From Serratia sarumanii (GTDB lineage Bacteria > Pseudomonadota > Gammaproteobacteria > Enterobacterales > Enterobacteriaceae), in assembly GCF_029962605.1 (NCBI RefSeq), contig NZ_CP124750.1, forward strand, positions 124,001-188,000: a DNA stretch of 64,000 bases, in the 5' to 3' direction. Both the position numbers and the translations under genes were made by a program. Of the stretch, positions 51,173 through 60,093 are shown piece by piece. A model generated the notes under the pieces. It was not told the origin of the DNA. It worked only from the letters and a program-made list of their open reading frames with translations, and searched no databases. Within the stretch, counting starts at the first letter, position 1. Each line of letters begins with the position of its first letter.

Positions 51173-52216
51173 ATGACCTCGTTCACTCTCAGCTCCGATG
51201 ACTGGTTAACGCGTGAAACGCAGTTCGCTGCCTTCGCCACCGGGCCGCTGCTGGACTTCTGGCGGCTGCGGGAAGAGGGCGAGTTCAGCGGCGTGGACGG
51301 CGTGCCGATCCGCTTTGTGCGTTTTCGCTCCGCGCGACATCAGCGGGTGGTGGTGGTCAGCCCCGGCCGCATCGAAAGCTACGTGAAATACCCCGAGGTG
51401 GCCTACGATCTGTTCCACTGCGGTTACGACGTGGTGATCGTCGATCATCGCGGCCAGGGGCGCTCCGGCCGTTTACTGGCGGATACGCACCGCGGTCATG
51501 TGGTAAACTTCGCCGACTACGTGGACGATTTCGAGCAGCTTTGGCAGCGCGAGGTCGAATCGCGCGGTTATCGGCAGCGCTTCGCGCTGGCGCATTCGAT
51601 GGGCGGCGCGATCCTGGCGCAGTTCCTGCAGCGTCGGCCGCAGGCATTCGACGCGGCGGCGTTTTGCGCGCCGATGTTCGGCATCCAGTTGCCGATGCCG
51701 GGCTGGCTGGCCGACCGTATTCTCGACTGGGTGGAGACGCGCCCGGCGATCCGCGACTACTACGCGGTGGGCACCGGCCAGTGGCGTCCGTTGCCCTATG
51801 TGGTCAACGTGTTGACCCACAGCCGCGAGCGCTATCGGCGCAGCCTGCGCTATTACGCCGATTACCCCGAGCTGCAGGTGGGCGGGCCGACCTACCATTG
51901 GGTGCGGGAGAGCATCCGCGCCGGCCGGCAGATTATCGCTCAGGCCGGGGAGATAACAACGCCGCTGTTGCTTTTGCAGGCCGGTGAGGAACGGGTGGTC
52001 GACAACCGTTCGCATCAGGCTTTTTGTCAGGCTCTGTCAGACGCGGGGCGCCCTTGCGAAGGGGGGCTCCCGTGGGTTATCAACGGCGCACGCCATGAGA
52101 TCCTGTTCGAGCGGGACGCGATGCGCGCCGAAGCACTGAACGCAATCCTGCGCTTCTTTGCTCAACACTTAGGCGGCGCGCTGCCGCCGACAACTCCATC
52201 AGAGGTTAGAACATAA
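51173..52216 (+). CDS. pldB: PldB, lysophospholipase L2
   Basis: A 347-residue alpha/beta hydrolase of the monoacylglycerol-lipase type, associated with the inner membrane. Seen: VIVDHRGQGRSGRLL (about residues 90-104), the nucleophile elbow LAHSMGGAILAQF (Ser near 143), an Asp candidate in GEERVVDNRSH and a His candidate in ARHEILFE. The ATG at 51173 is preferred to a GTG at 51125 because the family starts near there. In Salmonella the sRNA SgrS stabilises yigL mRNA by pairing inside the pldB coding region; the yigL start is 4 bases after the pldB stop. Confidence 0.93.
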   Translation: MTSFTLSSDDWLTRETQFAAFATGPLLDFWRLREEGEFSGVDGVPIRFVRFRSARHQRVVVVSPGRIESYVKYPEVAYDLFHCGYDVVIVDHRGQGRSGRLLADTHRGHVVNFADYVDDFEQLWQREVESRGYRQRFALAHSMGGAILAQFLQRRPQAFDAAAFCAPMFGIQLPMPGWLADRILDWVETRPAIRDYYAVGTGQWRPLPYVVNVLTHSRERYRRSLRYYADYPELQVGGPTYHWVRESIRAGRQIIAQAGEITTPLLLLQAGEERVVDNRSHQAFCQALSDAGRPCEGGLPWVINGARHEILFERDAMRAEALNAILRFFAQHLGGALPPTTPSEVRT

Positions 52217-52220
52217 CGCT

Positions 52221-53018
52221 ATGTATCACGTCGTCGCTTCCGATTTAGATGGCACGCTGCTGTCTCCCGACCATACCCTGTCGCCGTACGCCAAAGAAAC
52301 GCTGAAGTTGCTGACCCAGCGCGGCGTGCATTTCGTGTTCGCCACCGGCCGCCACCATATCGACGTGGCGCAGATCCGCGACAGCCTGGAGATCAGCGCC
52401 TTTATGATCACCTCCAACGGCGCGCGGGTGCACAACACCGCCGGCGAGCTGATTTTCAGCCACAACCTGGACGAGGATATCGCCCGCGATCTGTACGGCA
52501 TGCTGCACGACGATCCGGAGATCACCACCAACGTCTACCGCAACGATGATTGGTTTACCAACCGCGAAAGCCCGGAGCAGGAAGAATTCTTCCAGGAGTC
52601 GGTGTTCAAATATCAGCTGTTCGAACCGGGCCTGCTGGAAACCGACGGCGTCTGCAAGGTCTACTTCACCTGCGAAGATCACGAGCGGCTGCTGCAGGTG
52701 GAAGACGCCATCAACGCGCGCTGGGGCGATCGGGTCAACGTCAGCTTCTCGTTCCCGACCTGCCTGGAAGTGATGGCGGGCGGCGTGTCGAAAGGGCATG
52801 CGCTGGAAGAAGTGGCCAAGATCATCGGCTATACGCTGCAAGAGTGCATCGCCTTCGGCGACGGCATGAACGATCTGGAGATGCTGTCGATGGCCGGCAA
52901 GGGCTGCATCATGCGCGACGCGCATCAGCGCTTGAAGGATATGTTGCCGGAGCTGGAAGTGATCGGCTCCAACGTCGATAACGCGGTGCCGCACTACCTG
53001 CGCAAGATGTTCCTCTGA
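52221..53018 (+). CDS. yigL: YigL, HAD-family sugar/pyridoxal phosphate phosphatase
   Basis: A 265-residue Cof-type (IIB) HAD phosphatase. Motif I SDLDGTLLS (residues 7-15), motif II in MITSNGARVHN, motif III Lys in GVSKGHALEEV, motif IV AFGDGMNDLEML (about 211-222). E. coli/Salmonella YigL removes phosphate from accumulated sugar phosphates (and pyridoxal phosphate), and is induced post-transcriptionally by SgrS during glucose-phosphate stress. It is co-transcribed with pldB. Confidence 0.95.
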   Translation: MYHVVASDLDGTLLSPDHTLSPYAKETLKLLTQRGVHFVFATGRHHIDVAQIRDSLEISAFMITSNGARVHNTAGELIFSHNLDEDIARDLYGMLHDDPEITTNVYRNDDWFTNRESPEQEEFFQESVFKYQLFEPGLLETDGVCKVYFTCEDHERLLQVEDAINARWGDRVNVSFSFPTCLEVMAGGVSKGHALEEVAKIIGYTLQECIAFGDGMNDLEMLSMAGKGCIMRDAHQRLKDMLPELEVIGSNVDNAVPHYLRKMFL

Positions 53019-53045
53019 CATAACCCGGACGTTTCTCGGAAATAA

Positions 53046-53069
53046 CAAGGGCGCCTTGCGGCGCCCTTG
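53046..53069. terminator. hairpin between convergent yigL and glpQ
   Basis: CAAGGGCGCC (53046-53055) pairs with GGCGCCCTTG (53060-53069), loop TTGC. It is a perfect 10-bp stem without a T run, 28 bases after the yigL stop and touching the glpQ end. Confidence 0.55.
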
Positions 53070-53072
53070 GCA

Positions 53073-54152
53073 TTACTTGTGCTGGCCCTGCTTCTGCAGG
53101 AACTGCACGCCCTTGTCCGGGAAGTCGGTGAACACGCCGTCGACGCCGGCCTGGTTGTAAATCACGTCATACAGCTGGTTCACGTTGGTCACGTACTTCG
53201 GCAGCGCATCGGCGCGGATGGTAAACGGATGCACCGCCAGCTTGCTGGCGTGCGCTTCTTTCACCATGTCGGTCAGCACGATGTGGCCCGGCTTGGATTT
53301 ATCCGCCACCACCAGCATGTGGTAGTCCGGCCCGATGCCGTCGGCATACTGAGCGATTTTCTGCATCGCGCCCGGCTTGAACATCCAGTCGTAGTCGTAC
53401 TCTACCCACTTGCCGTCGGCTTTCTGCTCGTAGGTTTCCTGCCAGTCGTTATAGGCGATCAGCTGCACCAGCTTCAGATCCATGCCCAGCTTCGGCTCCA
53501 GCTCGTTCTTGATGCGTTTGAGCTCGTTGGCGTCGAAGCACTGCAGGTAGACGTTGTCGTTTTTGCCGGTGTAGCCGTATTGCTTGAGCACCGCCAGCAC
53601 TTTGCTGGAGATGTCCTTGCCTTCCTGTTTGTGGAACCACGGCGCCTTGATTTCAGGGTAGATGCCGATGTTCTTGCCGGTCGAATGGTTCAGACCCTGC
53701 ACGAACTCGATCTCTTCCTGGAAGGTGTGTACGCGGAAGTCGGATTTGCCCATCGGGAAGCGGCCAGGGTAGCCCTGCACCTTCTTGCCGTTTTCGATTT
53801 CAAAGCCTTCGGTGAACTTCAGCGATTTGATCTCCGCCAGCGTAAAGTCGATGGCGTAATAACGGCCGTCCTTGCGCGCGCGGTCCGGGAAGCGTTCGGC
53901 GACGTCGGTGACGCGATCGAGGTAATGGTCGTGCAGCACCACCAGCTCGTTGTCTTTGGTCATCACCAGATCTTGTTCGAGGTAATCGGCGCCCTGCGCG
54001 TAGGCCATCGCCTTCGCCGGCAGAGTGTGTTCCGGCAGGTAGCCGCTGGCGCCGCGGTGGGCGATCACCACTTTGTCCGCCGCCTGCGCGGCGCTGACCA
54101 TTGAGGTAGCGAGAATGATCCCTGTCAGCAGGGCTTTGACTTGAGTCCGCAT
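53073..54152 (-). CDS. glpQ: GlpQ, periplasmic glycerophosphodiester phosphodiesterase
   Basis: 359 residues with a signal peptide cleaved after SAAQA near residue 24. Catalytic elements of the GDPD TIM barrel: VIAHRGASGYLPEHTL (first His-Arg and Glu, about 29-44), YLEQDLVMTKDNELVVLHD (Glu-x-Asp metal ligands and second His). It hydrolyses glycerophosphodiesters to glycerol-3-phosphate for GlpT, which is encoded just upstream in the same operon; an intercistronic hairpin lies between. Confidence 0.96.
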   Translation of the reverse strand: MRTQVKALLTGIILATSMVSAAQAADKVVIAHRGASGYLPEHTLPAKAMAYAQGADYLEQDLVMTKDNELVVLHDHYLDRVTDVAERFPDRARKDGRYYAIDFTLAEIKSLKFTEGFEIENGKKVQGYPGRFPMGKSDFRVHTFQEEIEFVQGLNHSTGKNIGIYPEIKAPWFHKQEGKDISSKVLAVLKQYGYTGKNDNVYLQCFDANELKRIKNELEPKLGMDLKLVQLIAYNDWQETYEQKADGKWVEYDYDWMFKPGAMQKIAQYADGIGPDYHMLVVADKSKPGHIVLTDMVKEAHASKLAVHPFTIRADALPKYVTNVNQLYDVIYNQAGVDGVFTDFPDKGVQFLQKQGQHK

Positions 54153-54186
54153 TCCGTTTTCTCCTTGTTGTTGGGGGCAGGGTAGT

Positions 54187-54209
54187 AAAAAGGCCGCAGG
54201 GCGGCCTTT
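54187..54209 (-). terminator. intercistronic terminator/attenuator between glpT and glpQ
   Basis: On the minus strand AAAGGCCGC pairs with GCGGCCTTT (54201-54209 with 54189-54197, loop of 3), followed by T (complement of the A run at 54187-54191). It would lower glpQ expression relative to glpT. Confidence 0.65.
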
Positions 54210-54234
54210 AAATCATGCAAAAGTCGTGTGACGG

Positions 54235-55590
54235 TTAGCCGCGCTTGCCGGCAGCGATTTCCGCGTGGTGTTTCTTTTCGTTCAGCATGGTCAGCAGCAG
54301 CAGGATAACCGCCAGCACGCCGCCGCCGATCATCACCATGAAGCCGCCGTCCCAACCGAAGAAGTCTACGGTGTAGCCGACGATGGCGCTGGCCGCGACC
54401 GAGCCGCCCAGGTAGCCGAACAGGCCGGTGAAGCCCGCGGCGGTACCGGCGGCTTTCTTCGGCGCCAGCTCCAGCGCGTGCAGGCCGATCAGCATCACCG
54501 GGCCGTAGATCAGGAAGCCGATGACCAGCATACAGATCATGTCCACGGTCGGGTTGCCCGGCGGGTTCATCCAGAACACCACGGTGGCGATGGTCACCAG
54601 CGTCATGAAGAACACGCCGGTGGCGCCGCGGTTGCCTTTGAACACTTTGTCCGACATCCAGCCGCACAGCAGGGTGCCCGGGATACCGGCGTATTCATAC
54701 AGGAAGTAAGCCCAGGAAGACTTGTCCAGCGCGAAGTGCTTCACTTCTTTCAGGTAGGTCGGCGACCAGTCCAGAATGCCGTAACGCAGCAGGTAGACGA
54801 ACACGTTGGCGACCGCGATGTACCACAGCAGCTTGTTCGGCAGGATATACTGCATGAAGATCTGCTTGGCGGTCAGCTCTTCTTCGTCTTTTTCACTGTA
54901 GTCGTCCGGGTAGTCGTTTTTGTACTCTTCAATCGGCGGCAGGCCGCAGGATTGCGGGGTGTCGCGCATCAGGCCGAAGGCGATCAGGGCCACCAGGATG
55001 GCGCCGAAGGCCGGCATGTACAGCGCCGCGTGCCAGTCGTTGAACCAGGCCATACCCAGCAGGAACAGCAGCGGCGGCAGGCCGCCACCCACGTTGTGGG
55101 CGCAGTTCCAGATGGAGACGATGCCGCCGCGTTCTTTCTGCGACCACCAGTGCACCATGGTGCGGCCGCACGGCGGCCAACCCATGCCCTGGAACCAGCC
55201 GCACAGGAACAGCAGGACGAACATGATGGCGATGCTGGAGGTGGCCCACGGCACGAAGCCCATGAACAACATCACCGCCGCCGCCAGGATCAGGCCGGCA
55301 GGCAGGAACACTCGCGGGTTGGAACGGTCGGAGACCGAACCCATGATGAATTTGGAGAAGCCGTAGGCGATGGAAATGCCCGACAGCGCGAAGCCGAGGT
55401 CACCGCGGCTGAAGCCTTGTTCGATCAGGTAAGGCATGGCCAGGGTGAAGTTCTTACGCACCAGATAGTAAGCGGCGTAACCGAAGAAGATCCCCAGGAA
55501 AATTTGCCAGCGCAGCTTACGGTAGAGCGGGTCTACCTTATCGCTCGGCACACGGGCGATGTGTGCGGCTGGCTTAAAAATACTCAACAT
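54235..55590 (-). CDS. glpT: GlpT, glycerol-3-phosphate:phosphate antiporter
   Basis: A 451-residue MFS organophosphate:phosphate antiporter with twelve helices. Seen: [20 protein letters not shown] (helix 1, Arg for phosphate), SDRSNPR loop, [20 protein letters not shown] (helix 4, family motif), and [15 protein letters not shown] near the end. It imports glycerol-3-phosphate and, incidentally, fosfomycin. It is the first gene of glpTQ, divergent from glpABC across a 364-base control region. Confidence 0.97.
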   Translation of the reverse strand: MLSIFKPAAHIARVPSDKVDPLYRKLRWQIFLGIFFGYAAYYLVRKNFTLAMPYLIEQGFSRGDLGFALSGISIAYGFSKFIMGSVSDRSNPRVFLPAGLILAAAVMLFMGFVPWATSSIAIMFVLLFLCGWFQGMGWPPCGRTMVHWWSQKERGGIVSIWNCAHNVGGGLPPLLFLLGMAWFNDWHAALYMPAFGAILVALIAFGLMRDTPQSCGLPPIEEYKNDYPDDYSEKDEEELTAKQIFMQYILPNKLLWYIAVANVFVYLLRYGILDWSPTYLKEVKHFALDKSSWAYFLYEYAGIPGTLLCGWMSDKVFKGNRGATGVFFMTLVTIATVVFWMNPPGNPTVDMICMLVIGFLIYGPVMLIGLHALELAPKKAAGTAAGFTGLFGYLGGSVAASAIVGYTVDFFGWDGGFMVMIGGGVLAVILLLLTMLNEKKHHAEIAAGKRG

Positions 55591-55680
55591 GAGCGCCTCC
55601 GATGGCTTTATCTGTTATCACATCAATATGACCTTTTACGTTCATTTGATGATTGAGCGGATATCGAATGTGGTGTTTTT

Positions 55681-55698
55681 GTGTTCCATAACGAGCGC
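55681..55698. promoter_or_regulatory. GlpR-like operator near glpT
   Basis: GTGTTCCATAACGAGCGC matches 13 of 18 positions of ATGTTCGATAACGAACAT. A second, weaker copy (TATCGAA core) sits at 55654-55671, so GlpR could bind cooperatively next to the glpT promoter. Confidence 0.5.
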
Positions 55699-55779
55699 CA
55701 TTGTCGTCAAATACGCCTGGTGTCGCTGTGACGAATGGCGCAATTGTTACACTTTTATGAAGCCACGGCGGATTTTGAG

Positions 55780-55797
55780 CGATTCGTTAACGTTATG
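55780..55797. promoter_or_regulatory. GlpR-like operator, central
   Basis: It contains the uninterrupted operator core TTCGTTAACG (55783-55792), ten of ten positions of the central consensus; the outer arms are poor. Confidence 0.45.
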
Positions 55798-55816
55798 AAA
55801 TAGAAAAACGTCCAAA

Positions 55817-55838
55817 AATCGTGATTATGATCACATTG
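55817..55838. promoter_or_regulatory. CRP site of the glp divergent region
   Basis: CGTGA-TTATGA-TCACA (55820-55835) has nine of ten conserved bases of TGTGA-N6-TCACA. It lies 117 bases before glpA and 227 before glpT, so it could serve both. Confidence 0.75.
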
Positions 55839-55880
55839 ATGGTTTTTTGTGGACATTTTTATTTCGTTTGATGTTCGTTC

Positions 55881-55894
55881 TTGTTCCTTATCAA
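55881..55894 (+). promoter_or_regulatory. FNR-like site before glpA
   Basis: TTGTT-CCTT-ATCAA fits TTGAT-N4-ATCAA with one mismatch, 60 bases upstream of the glpA ATG. FNR activation is known for E. coli glpACB, which encodes the anaerobic dehydrogenase. Confidence 0.6.
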
Positions 55895-55954
55895 ACAAAG
55901 ACCCTTATAACCGTGGCTCAATAGGCTCATAACTACCGATCCTGAGGGAGCGAC

Positions 55955-57604
55955 ATGAGCAGCTATTTTGACGGCGGCGAAACGGATGTGATCATCATCG
56001 GCGGCGGCGCCACCGGCGCAGGCATCGCCCGCGACTGCGCGCGGCGCGGCTTGCACTGCATTTTGCTGGAGCGCCACGACATCGCCACCGGCGCCACCGG
56101 CCGCAACCACGGTTTGCTGCACAGCGGCGCGCGCTATGCGGTGACCGACGGCGAGTCGGCGCGTGAGTGCATCGAAGAAAACCGCATCCTGAAACGCATC
56201 GCCCACCACTGCATCGAGCGCACCGATGGGCTGTTCATCACCCTGCCGCAGGACTCGCTGGACTATCAGCAACAGTTTATCGCCGCCTGTCGCCAGGCCG
56301 ACATCGGCGCCGAAGCGATCGACCCGCAGCTGGCGCTGCGGCTGGAGCCGGCGGCTAACCCGGCGCTGATCGGCGCGGTGCGCGTGCCGGACGGCACCGT
56401 CGATCCCTTCCGGCTGACCGCCGCCAACATGTTGGACGCGCGCGAACACGGCGCGCAGATCCTGACCTACCACCAGGTGGTGGGATTGTTGCGCAGCGGC
56501 GATCGGGTGACGGGCGTGCGCGTTTACGACCATCAGAATCAGCGGCGCTATGCGCTGCATGCGCCGGTGGTGGTCAACGCCGCCGGCATCTGGGGCCAGC
56601 AGATCGCCGAATACGCCGATTTGCGCATCCGCATGTTCCCGGCCAAGGGGGCGCTGCTGATCCTCGGCCACCGCATCAACAACATGGTGATCAACCGCTG
56701 CCGCAAACCGGCGGACGCCGACATCCTGGTGCCGGGCGACACCATCTCGCTGATCGGTACTACCTCGACCCATATCGACTACGACCAAATTGACAACATG
56801 CTGGTGACCCCGCAGGAAGTGGACATTCTGATCCGCGAGGGGGCGCTGTTGGCGCCCACCCTGGCGCAGACCCGCATTCTGCGCGCCTACGCCGGGGTAC
56901 GGCCGCTGGTGGCCAGCGACGACGATCCCAGCGGGCGCAACGTCAGCCGCGGCATCGTGCTGCTCGATCACGCCGCCCGCGACGGGCTGGAAGGGTTTAT
57001 CACCATCACCGGCGGCAAGCTGATGACCTACCGCCTGATGGCGGAATGGGCCACCGACAAGGTGTGCGAAAAGCTTGGCGTAAACCGCCCGTGCACCACC
57101 GCGCAGGATGCGTTGCCCGGCTCCCGCCAGTCGGCGGAGGAGACGGTGCGCAGCGTGGTTTCTCTGCCCGCCAGCATTCGCGGCTCGGCAATTTACCGCC
57201 ACGGCGATCGCGCCAGCCAGGTGCCGGCGGCCGATCGGCTCGACACCAGCCTGGTGTGCGAATGCGAGGCGGTGACCGCCGGGGAAGTGCGCTATGCGGT
57301 CAACTCGCTGACCGTCAATAACCTGGTGGATCTGCGCCGCCGCACCCGCGTCGGCATGGGCACCTGCCAGGGCGAACTCTGTGCCTGCCGCGCCGCCGGG
57401 CTGTTGACGCGCTTTAACGTCAGCACGCCGCAGCAGTCCATCGCGCAGCTGTCGCAGTTCCTCAACGAACGGTGGAAAGGCGTACGGCCGATCGCCTGGG
57501 GCGACGCGCTGCGCGAGAGTGAATTTACCAGCTGGGTTTACCAGGGGCTATGCGGGCTTGAAGCCCAGGCCGACAAGGAGCAGGAGGCGGATGATGCGAT
57601 TTGA
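55955..57604 (+). CDS. glpA: GlpA, anaerobic glycerol-3-phosphate dehydrogenase subunit A
   Basis: A 549-residue FAD subunit that oxidises glycerol-3-phosphate to dihydroxyacetone phosphate under anaerobic conditions. FAD motif IIIGGGATGAGIARDCARRG (residues 10-29), GRNHGLLHSGARY substrate region, then a C-terminal BFD-like Fe-S domain with cysteines in VCECEAVTAGE and TCQGELCACR. GAGGGAG (55943-55949) precedes the ATG. It overlaps glpB by 11 bases and shares its transcript with glpB and glpC. Confidence 0.97.
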   Translation: MSSYFDGGETDVIIIGGGATGAGIARDCARRGLHCILLERHDIATGATGRNHGLLHSGARYAVTDGESARECIEENRILKRIAHHCIERTDGLFITLPQDSLDYQQQFIAACRQADIGAEAIDPQLALRLEPAANPALIGAVRVPDGTVDPFRLTAANMLDAREHGAQILTYHQVVGLLRSGDRVTGVRVYDHQNQRRYALHAPVVVNAAGIWGQQIAEYADLRIRMFPAKGALLILGHRINNMVINRCRKPADADILVPGDTISLIGTTSTHIDYDQIDNMLVTPQEVDILIREGALLAPTLAQTRILRAYAGVRPLVASDDDPSGRNVSRGIVLLDHAARDGLEGFITITGGKLMTYRLMAEWATDKVCEKLGVNRPCTTAQDALPGSRQSAEETVRSVVSLPASIRGSAIYRHGDRASQVPAADRLDTSLVCECEAVTAGEVRYAVNSLTVNNLVDLRRRTRVGMGTCQGELCACRAAGLLTRFNVSTPQQSIAQLSQFLNERWKGVRPIAWGDALRESEFTSWVYQGLCGLEAQADKEQEADDAI

Positions 57605-58862
57605 CGTAGTGGTGATTGGCGGTGGCCTGGCGGGCCTGAGCTGCGCCATTGCCGTGGCCGAACAGGGCAAGCGCTGTGCGGTGGTCAGTTCCGGCCAGAG
57701 CGCGCTCTACTTCTCCTCCGGCTCGCTCGACCTGCTGGCGAGATTGCCGGACGGCACGCCGGTCGAAATGCCGCTGGCGGCGTTGCCGCAGCTGGCGCAG
57801 CAGGCGCCGCAGCATCCGTATGCCCTGATCGGGCCCGGCCGGGTGGCGGCGCTGTCCGCCGCCGCGCAGCGGTTGTTGGAGCGCTGCGGGCTGAACTTGC
57901 AGGGCGAGGGCGCCAACAACCATCTGCGCATTACGCCGCTTGGCACGCGTCGCGCCACCTGGCTCAGCCCGCAGGCGATCCCGACGCTGCCGCTGACCGG
58001 CCAACTGCCGTGGCGGCGCATTGCGGTGATCGGCATCGAAGGCTTCCTTGATTTCCAGCCGCAGATGGCCGCCGACTCTCTGAGCCGGGAGCTCGGCGTA
58101 GAGACGGAGGTGGCCTATCTGCACATGCCGGCGCTGGACAGATTGCGCAATAACCCCAGCGAGTTCCGCGCGGTAAACATCGCCCGGGTGCTGGATTTGA
58201 TGGAAAGTCTGCCGCCGATGGCCGAGGAACTGCGGCGGTTGGCGGGGGCAGCCGACGCGCTCTTTCTGCCGGCCTGTTTGGGATTGGAGGACGACGCGTC
58301 GCTGGCGGTGCTGCAGGATGCGGTCGGCAAGCCGATCCGGCTGCTGCCGACGCTGCCGCCTTCGGTGCCCGGCATGCGCTTGCATCAGACGCTGCGGCGG
58401 CGTTTTCAACAGCTGGGCGGCGTTTTCATGCCCGGCGACAGCGTGCTGCGCGCCGAGTGCGAAGCCGGCCGCGTCACGGGCCTGTATACCCGCAACCACG
58501 GTGATATTCCGCTGCGGGCGCAGCAGGTGGTGCTGGCCAGCGGCAGCTTCTTCAGCAACGGGCTGGTGGCGGATTTCGACGGGGTGCGCGAGCCGATCTT
58601 CGGGCTGGACGTACACAGCCGCGCGGATCGCGCCGACTGGAGCCGGCGCGAGCTGTTCGCGCCGCAGCCTTATTTGCAGTTTGGCGTGCGCACCGACGGC
58701 AGGCTGCGGGCGATGAAGCAGGGCATGCCGTTCGACAATCTGTACGCCATCGGCGCGGTCGCCGGCGGCTACGATCCGCTGCAGCAGGGCTGCGGCGCCG
58801 GCGTGTCATTGATCGGTGCGCTGCACGTCGCGCAGCAGATCGCCGCGGAGGAAAACGCATGA
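57594..58862 (+). CDS. glpB: GlpB, anaerobic glycerol-3-phosphate dehydrogenase subunit B
   Basis: A 422-residue flavoprotein subunit. FAD-binding start MRFDVVVIGGGLAGLSCAIA (glycine triad at residues 9-14), SGQSALYFSSGSLDLLARLPDG, VLASGSFFSNGLVA (about 309-322), and C-terminal GCGAGVSLIGALHVAQQIA. It helps pass electrons from GlpA to GlpC and the quinone pool. Of the two adjacent ATGs, 57594 is better placed after AGGAGG (57582-57587). The stop overlaps the glpC start. Confidence 0.95.
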   Translation: MRFDVVVIGGGLAGLSCAIAVAEQGKRCAVVSSGQSALYFSSGSLDLLARLPDGTPVEMPLAALPQLAQQAPQHPYALIGPGRVAALSAAAQRLLERCGLNLQGEGANNHLRITPLGTRRATWLSPQAIPTLPLTGQLPWRRIAVIGIEGFLDFQPQMAADSLSRELGVETEVAYLHMPALDRLRNNPSEFRAVNIARVLDLMESLPPMAEELRRLAGAADALFLPACLGLEDDASLAVLQDAVGKPIRLLPTLPPSVPGMRLHQTLRRRFQQLGGVFMPGDSVLRAECEAGRVTGLYTRNHGDIPLRAQQVVLASGSFFSNGLVADFDGVREPIFGLDVHSRADRADWSRRELFAPQPYLQFGVRTDGRLRAMKQGMPFDNLYAIGAVAGGYDPLQQGCGAGVSLIGALHVAQQIAAEENA

Positions 58863-60058
58863 GCCTGCATCAGGACCACAGCTTTGAAAGCTGCATCAAA
58901 TGCACCGTCTGCACCACCTATTGCCCGGTCGCCAAAGTGAACCCGCTCTATCCGGGGCCAAAACAGGCGGGGCCGGACGGCGAGCGGCTGCGGCTGAAAG
59001 ATCCGGCGCTGTACGACGAAGCCTTGAAATACTGCACCAACTGCAAGCGTTGTGAAGTGGCCTGCCCGTCCGACGTCAAAATCGGCGATATCATTCAGCG
59101 CGCCCGCGCCGACTTCGCCCAGAGCAAGCCGACGCTGCGCGACGCCATCCTCAGCCACACCGATATCATGGGCTCGCTGTCGACGCCGTTCGCGCCGATC
59201 GTCAACGCCGCCACCGGGCTGAAACCGGTGCGCAAGCTGTTGGACAAGGCGCTGAAGATCGATCACCGGCGAGAACTGCCGAAATACTCGTTCGGCACTT
59301 TCCGCCGCTGGTACCGGCAGCAGGCGCAAGCTCAGCGGCGCTATGCCGAGCAGGTGGCGTTTTTCCACGGCTGCTTCGTCAACTATAACCATCCGCAGCT
59401 GGGCAAGGATTTGATCCGGGTATTCAACGCGCTGGATATCGGCGTGCAGCTGCTGAAACGCGAGAAATGCTGCGGCGTGCCGCTGATCGCCAACGGGTTT
59501 ATCGAGCAGGCCAAAAAGCAGGCTAGGGTTAACGCCGAGTCGCTGCATGAAGCGGTGCTTGAGCGCGGCATTCCGGTGGTGGCGACCTCATCGAGCTGCA
59601 CCTTCACCCTGCGCGACGAATATCCTCATCTGCTGGACGTGGACACCACCCCGGTGCGCGATCGGGTGGAGCTGGCGACGCGCTATCTCTATCGCCTGAT
59701 CAATCAGGGGCGCAGCCTGCCGCTGAAACGCACGCCGCTGCGGGTGGCTTATCACACGCCTTGCCATATGGAGAAGATGGGCTGGACCGCCTACACCCTG
59801 GAGTTGCTGCAGCAGATACCGGGACTGGAGCTGGTGGTGCTGGATTCGCAGTGCTGCGGCATCGCCGGCACCTACGGGTTCAAATCGGAGAACTACGCCA
59901 CCTCGCAAGGCATCGGCGCGCCGCTGTTCCGGCAAATCGAAGAGAGCGGAGTGGATCTGGTAGTGACCGACTGCGAGACCTGCAAATGGCAGATAGAAAT
60001 GTCCACCAGCAAGCGCTGCGAGCATCCGATCACCCTGCTGGCGCAGGCGCTGGTATAA
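58859..60058 (+). CDS. glpC: GlpC, anaerobic glycerol-3-phosphate dehydrogenase subunit C (Fe-S)
   Basis: A 399-residue membrane-anchoring subunit. Two [4Fe-4S] cluster motifs: CIKCTVCTTYCPV (about 12-24) and CTNCKRCEVACPS (about 60-72). Two CCG domains follow: REKCCGVP (about 201-208) and LDSQCCGIAGTYG (about 326-338), with further Cys in TDCETCKWQIE. It delivers electrons to menaquinone. It is the last gene of glpABC; a strong hairpin follows. Confidence 0.97.
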   Translation: MSLHQDHSFESCIKCTVCTTYCPVAKVNPLYPGPKQAGPDGERLRLKDPALYDEALKYCTNCKRCEVACPSDVKIGDIIQRARADFAQSKPTLRDAILSHTDIMGSLSTPFAPIVNAATGLKPVRKLLDKALKIDHRRELPKYSFGTFRRWYRQQAQAQRRYAEQVAFFHGCFVNYNHPQLGKDLIRVFNALDIGVQLLKREKCCGVPLIANGFIEQAKKQARVNAESLHEAVLERGIPVVATSSSCTFTLRDEYPHLLDVDTTPVRDRVELATRYLYRLINQGRSLPLKRTPLRVAYHTPCHMEKMGWTAYTLELLQQIPGLELVVLDSQCCGIAGTYGFKSENYATSQGIGAPLFRQIEESGVDLVVTDCETCKWQIEMSTSKRCEHPITLLAQALV

Positions 60059-60063
60059 AAACG

Positions 60064-60087
60064 AGAGGGCCGGCAAGCCGGCCCTCT
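60064..60087. terminator. hairpin between convergent glpC and dcrB
   Basis: AGAGGGCCGGC (60064-60074), AA, GCCGGCCCTCT (60077-60087): a perfect 11-bp stem 5 bases after the glpC stop, with no clear T run. It is a likely bidirectional terminator. Confidence 0.6.
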
Positions 60088-60093
60088 GTGGGA

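Larger units (their letters stand above)
55591..55954. other. glpTQ-glpABC divergent control region
   Basis: 364 bases with no gene. From the glpT side: GlpR-like sites at 55654-55671, 55681-55698 and 55780-55797, a strong CRP site at 55817-55838, a GlpR half-site GATGTTCGTT at 55870-55879, and an FNR-like site at 55881-55894. The layout matches the known joint control of both operons by glycerol-3-phosphate, catabolite state and, for glpABC, anaerobiosis. Confidence 0.65.
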
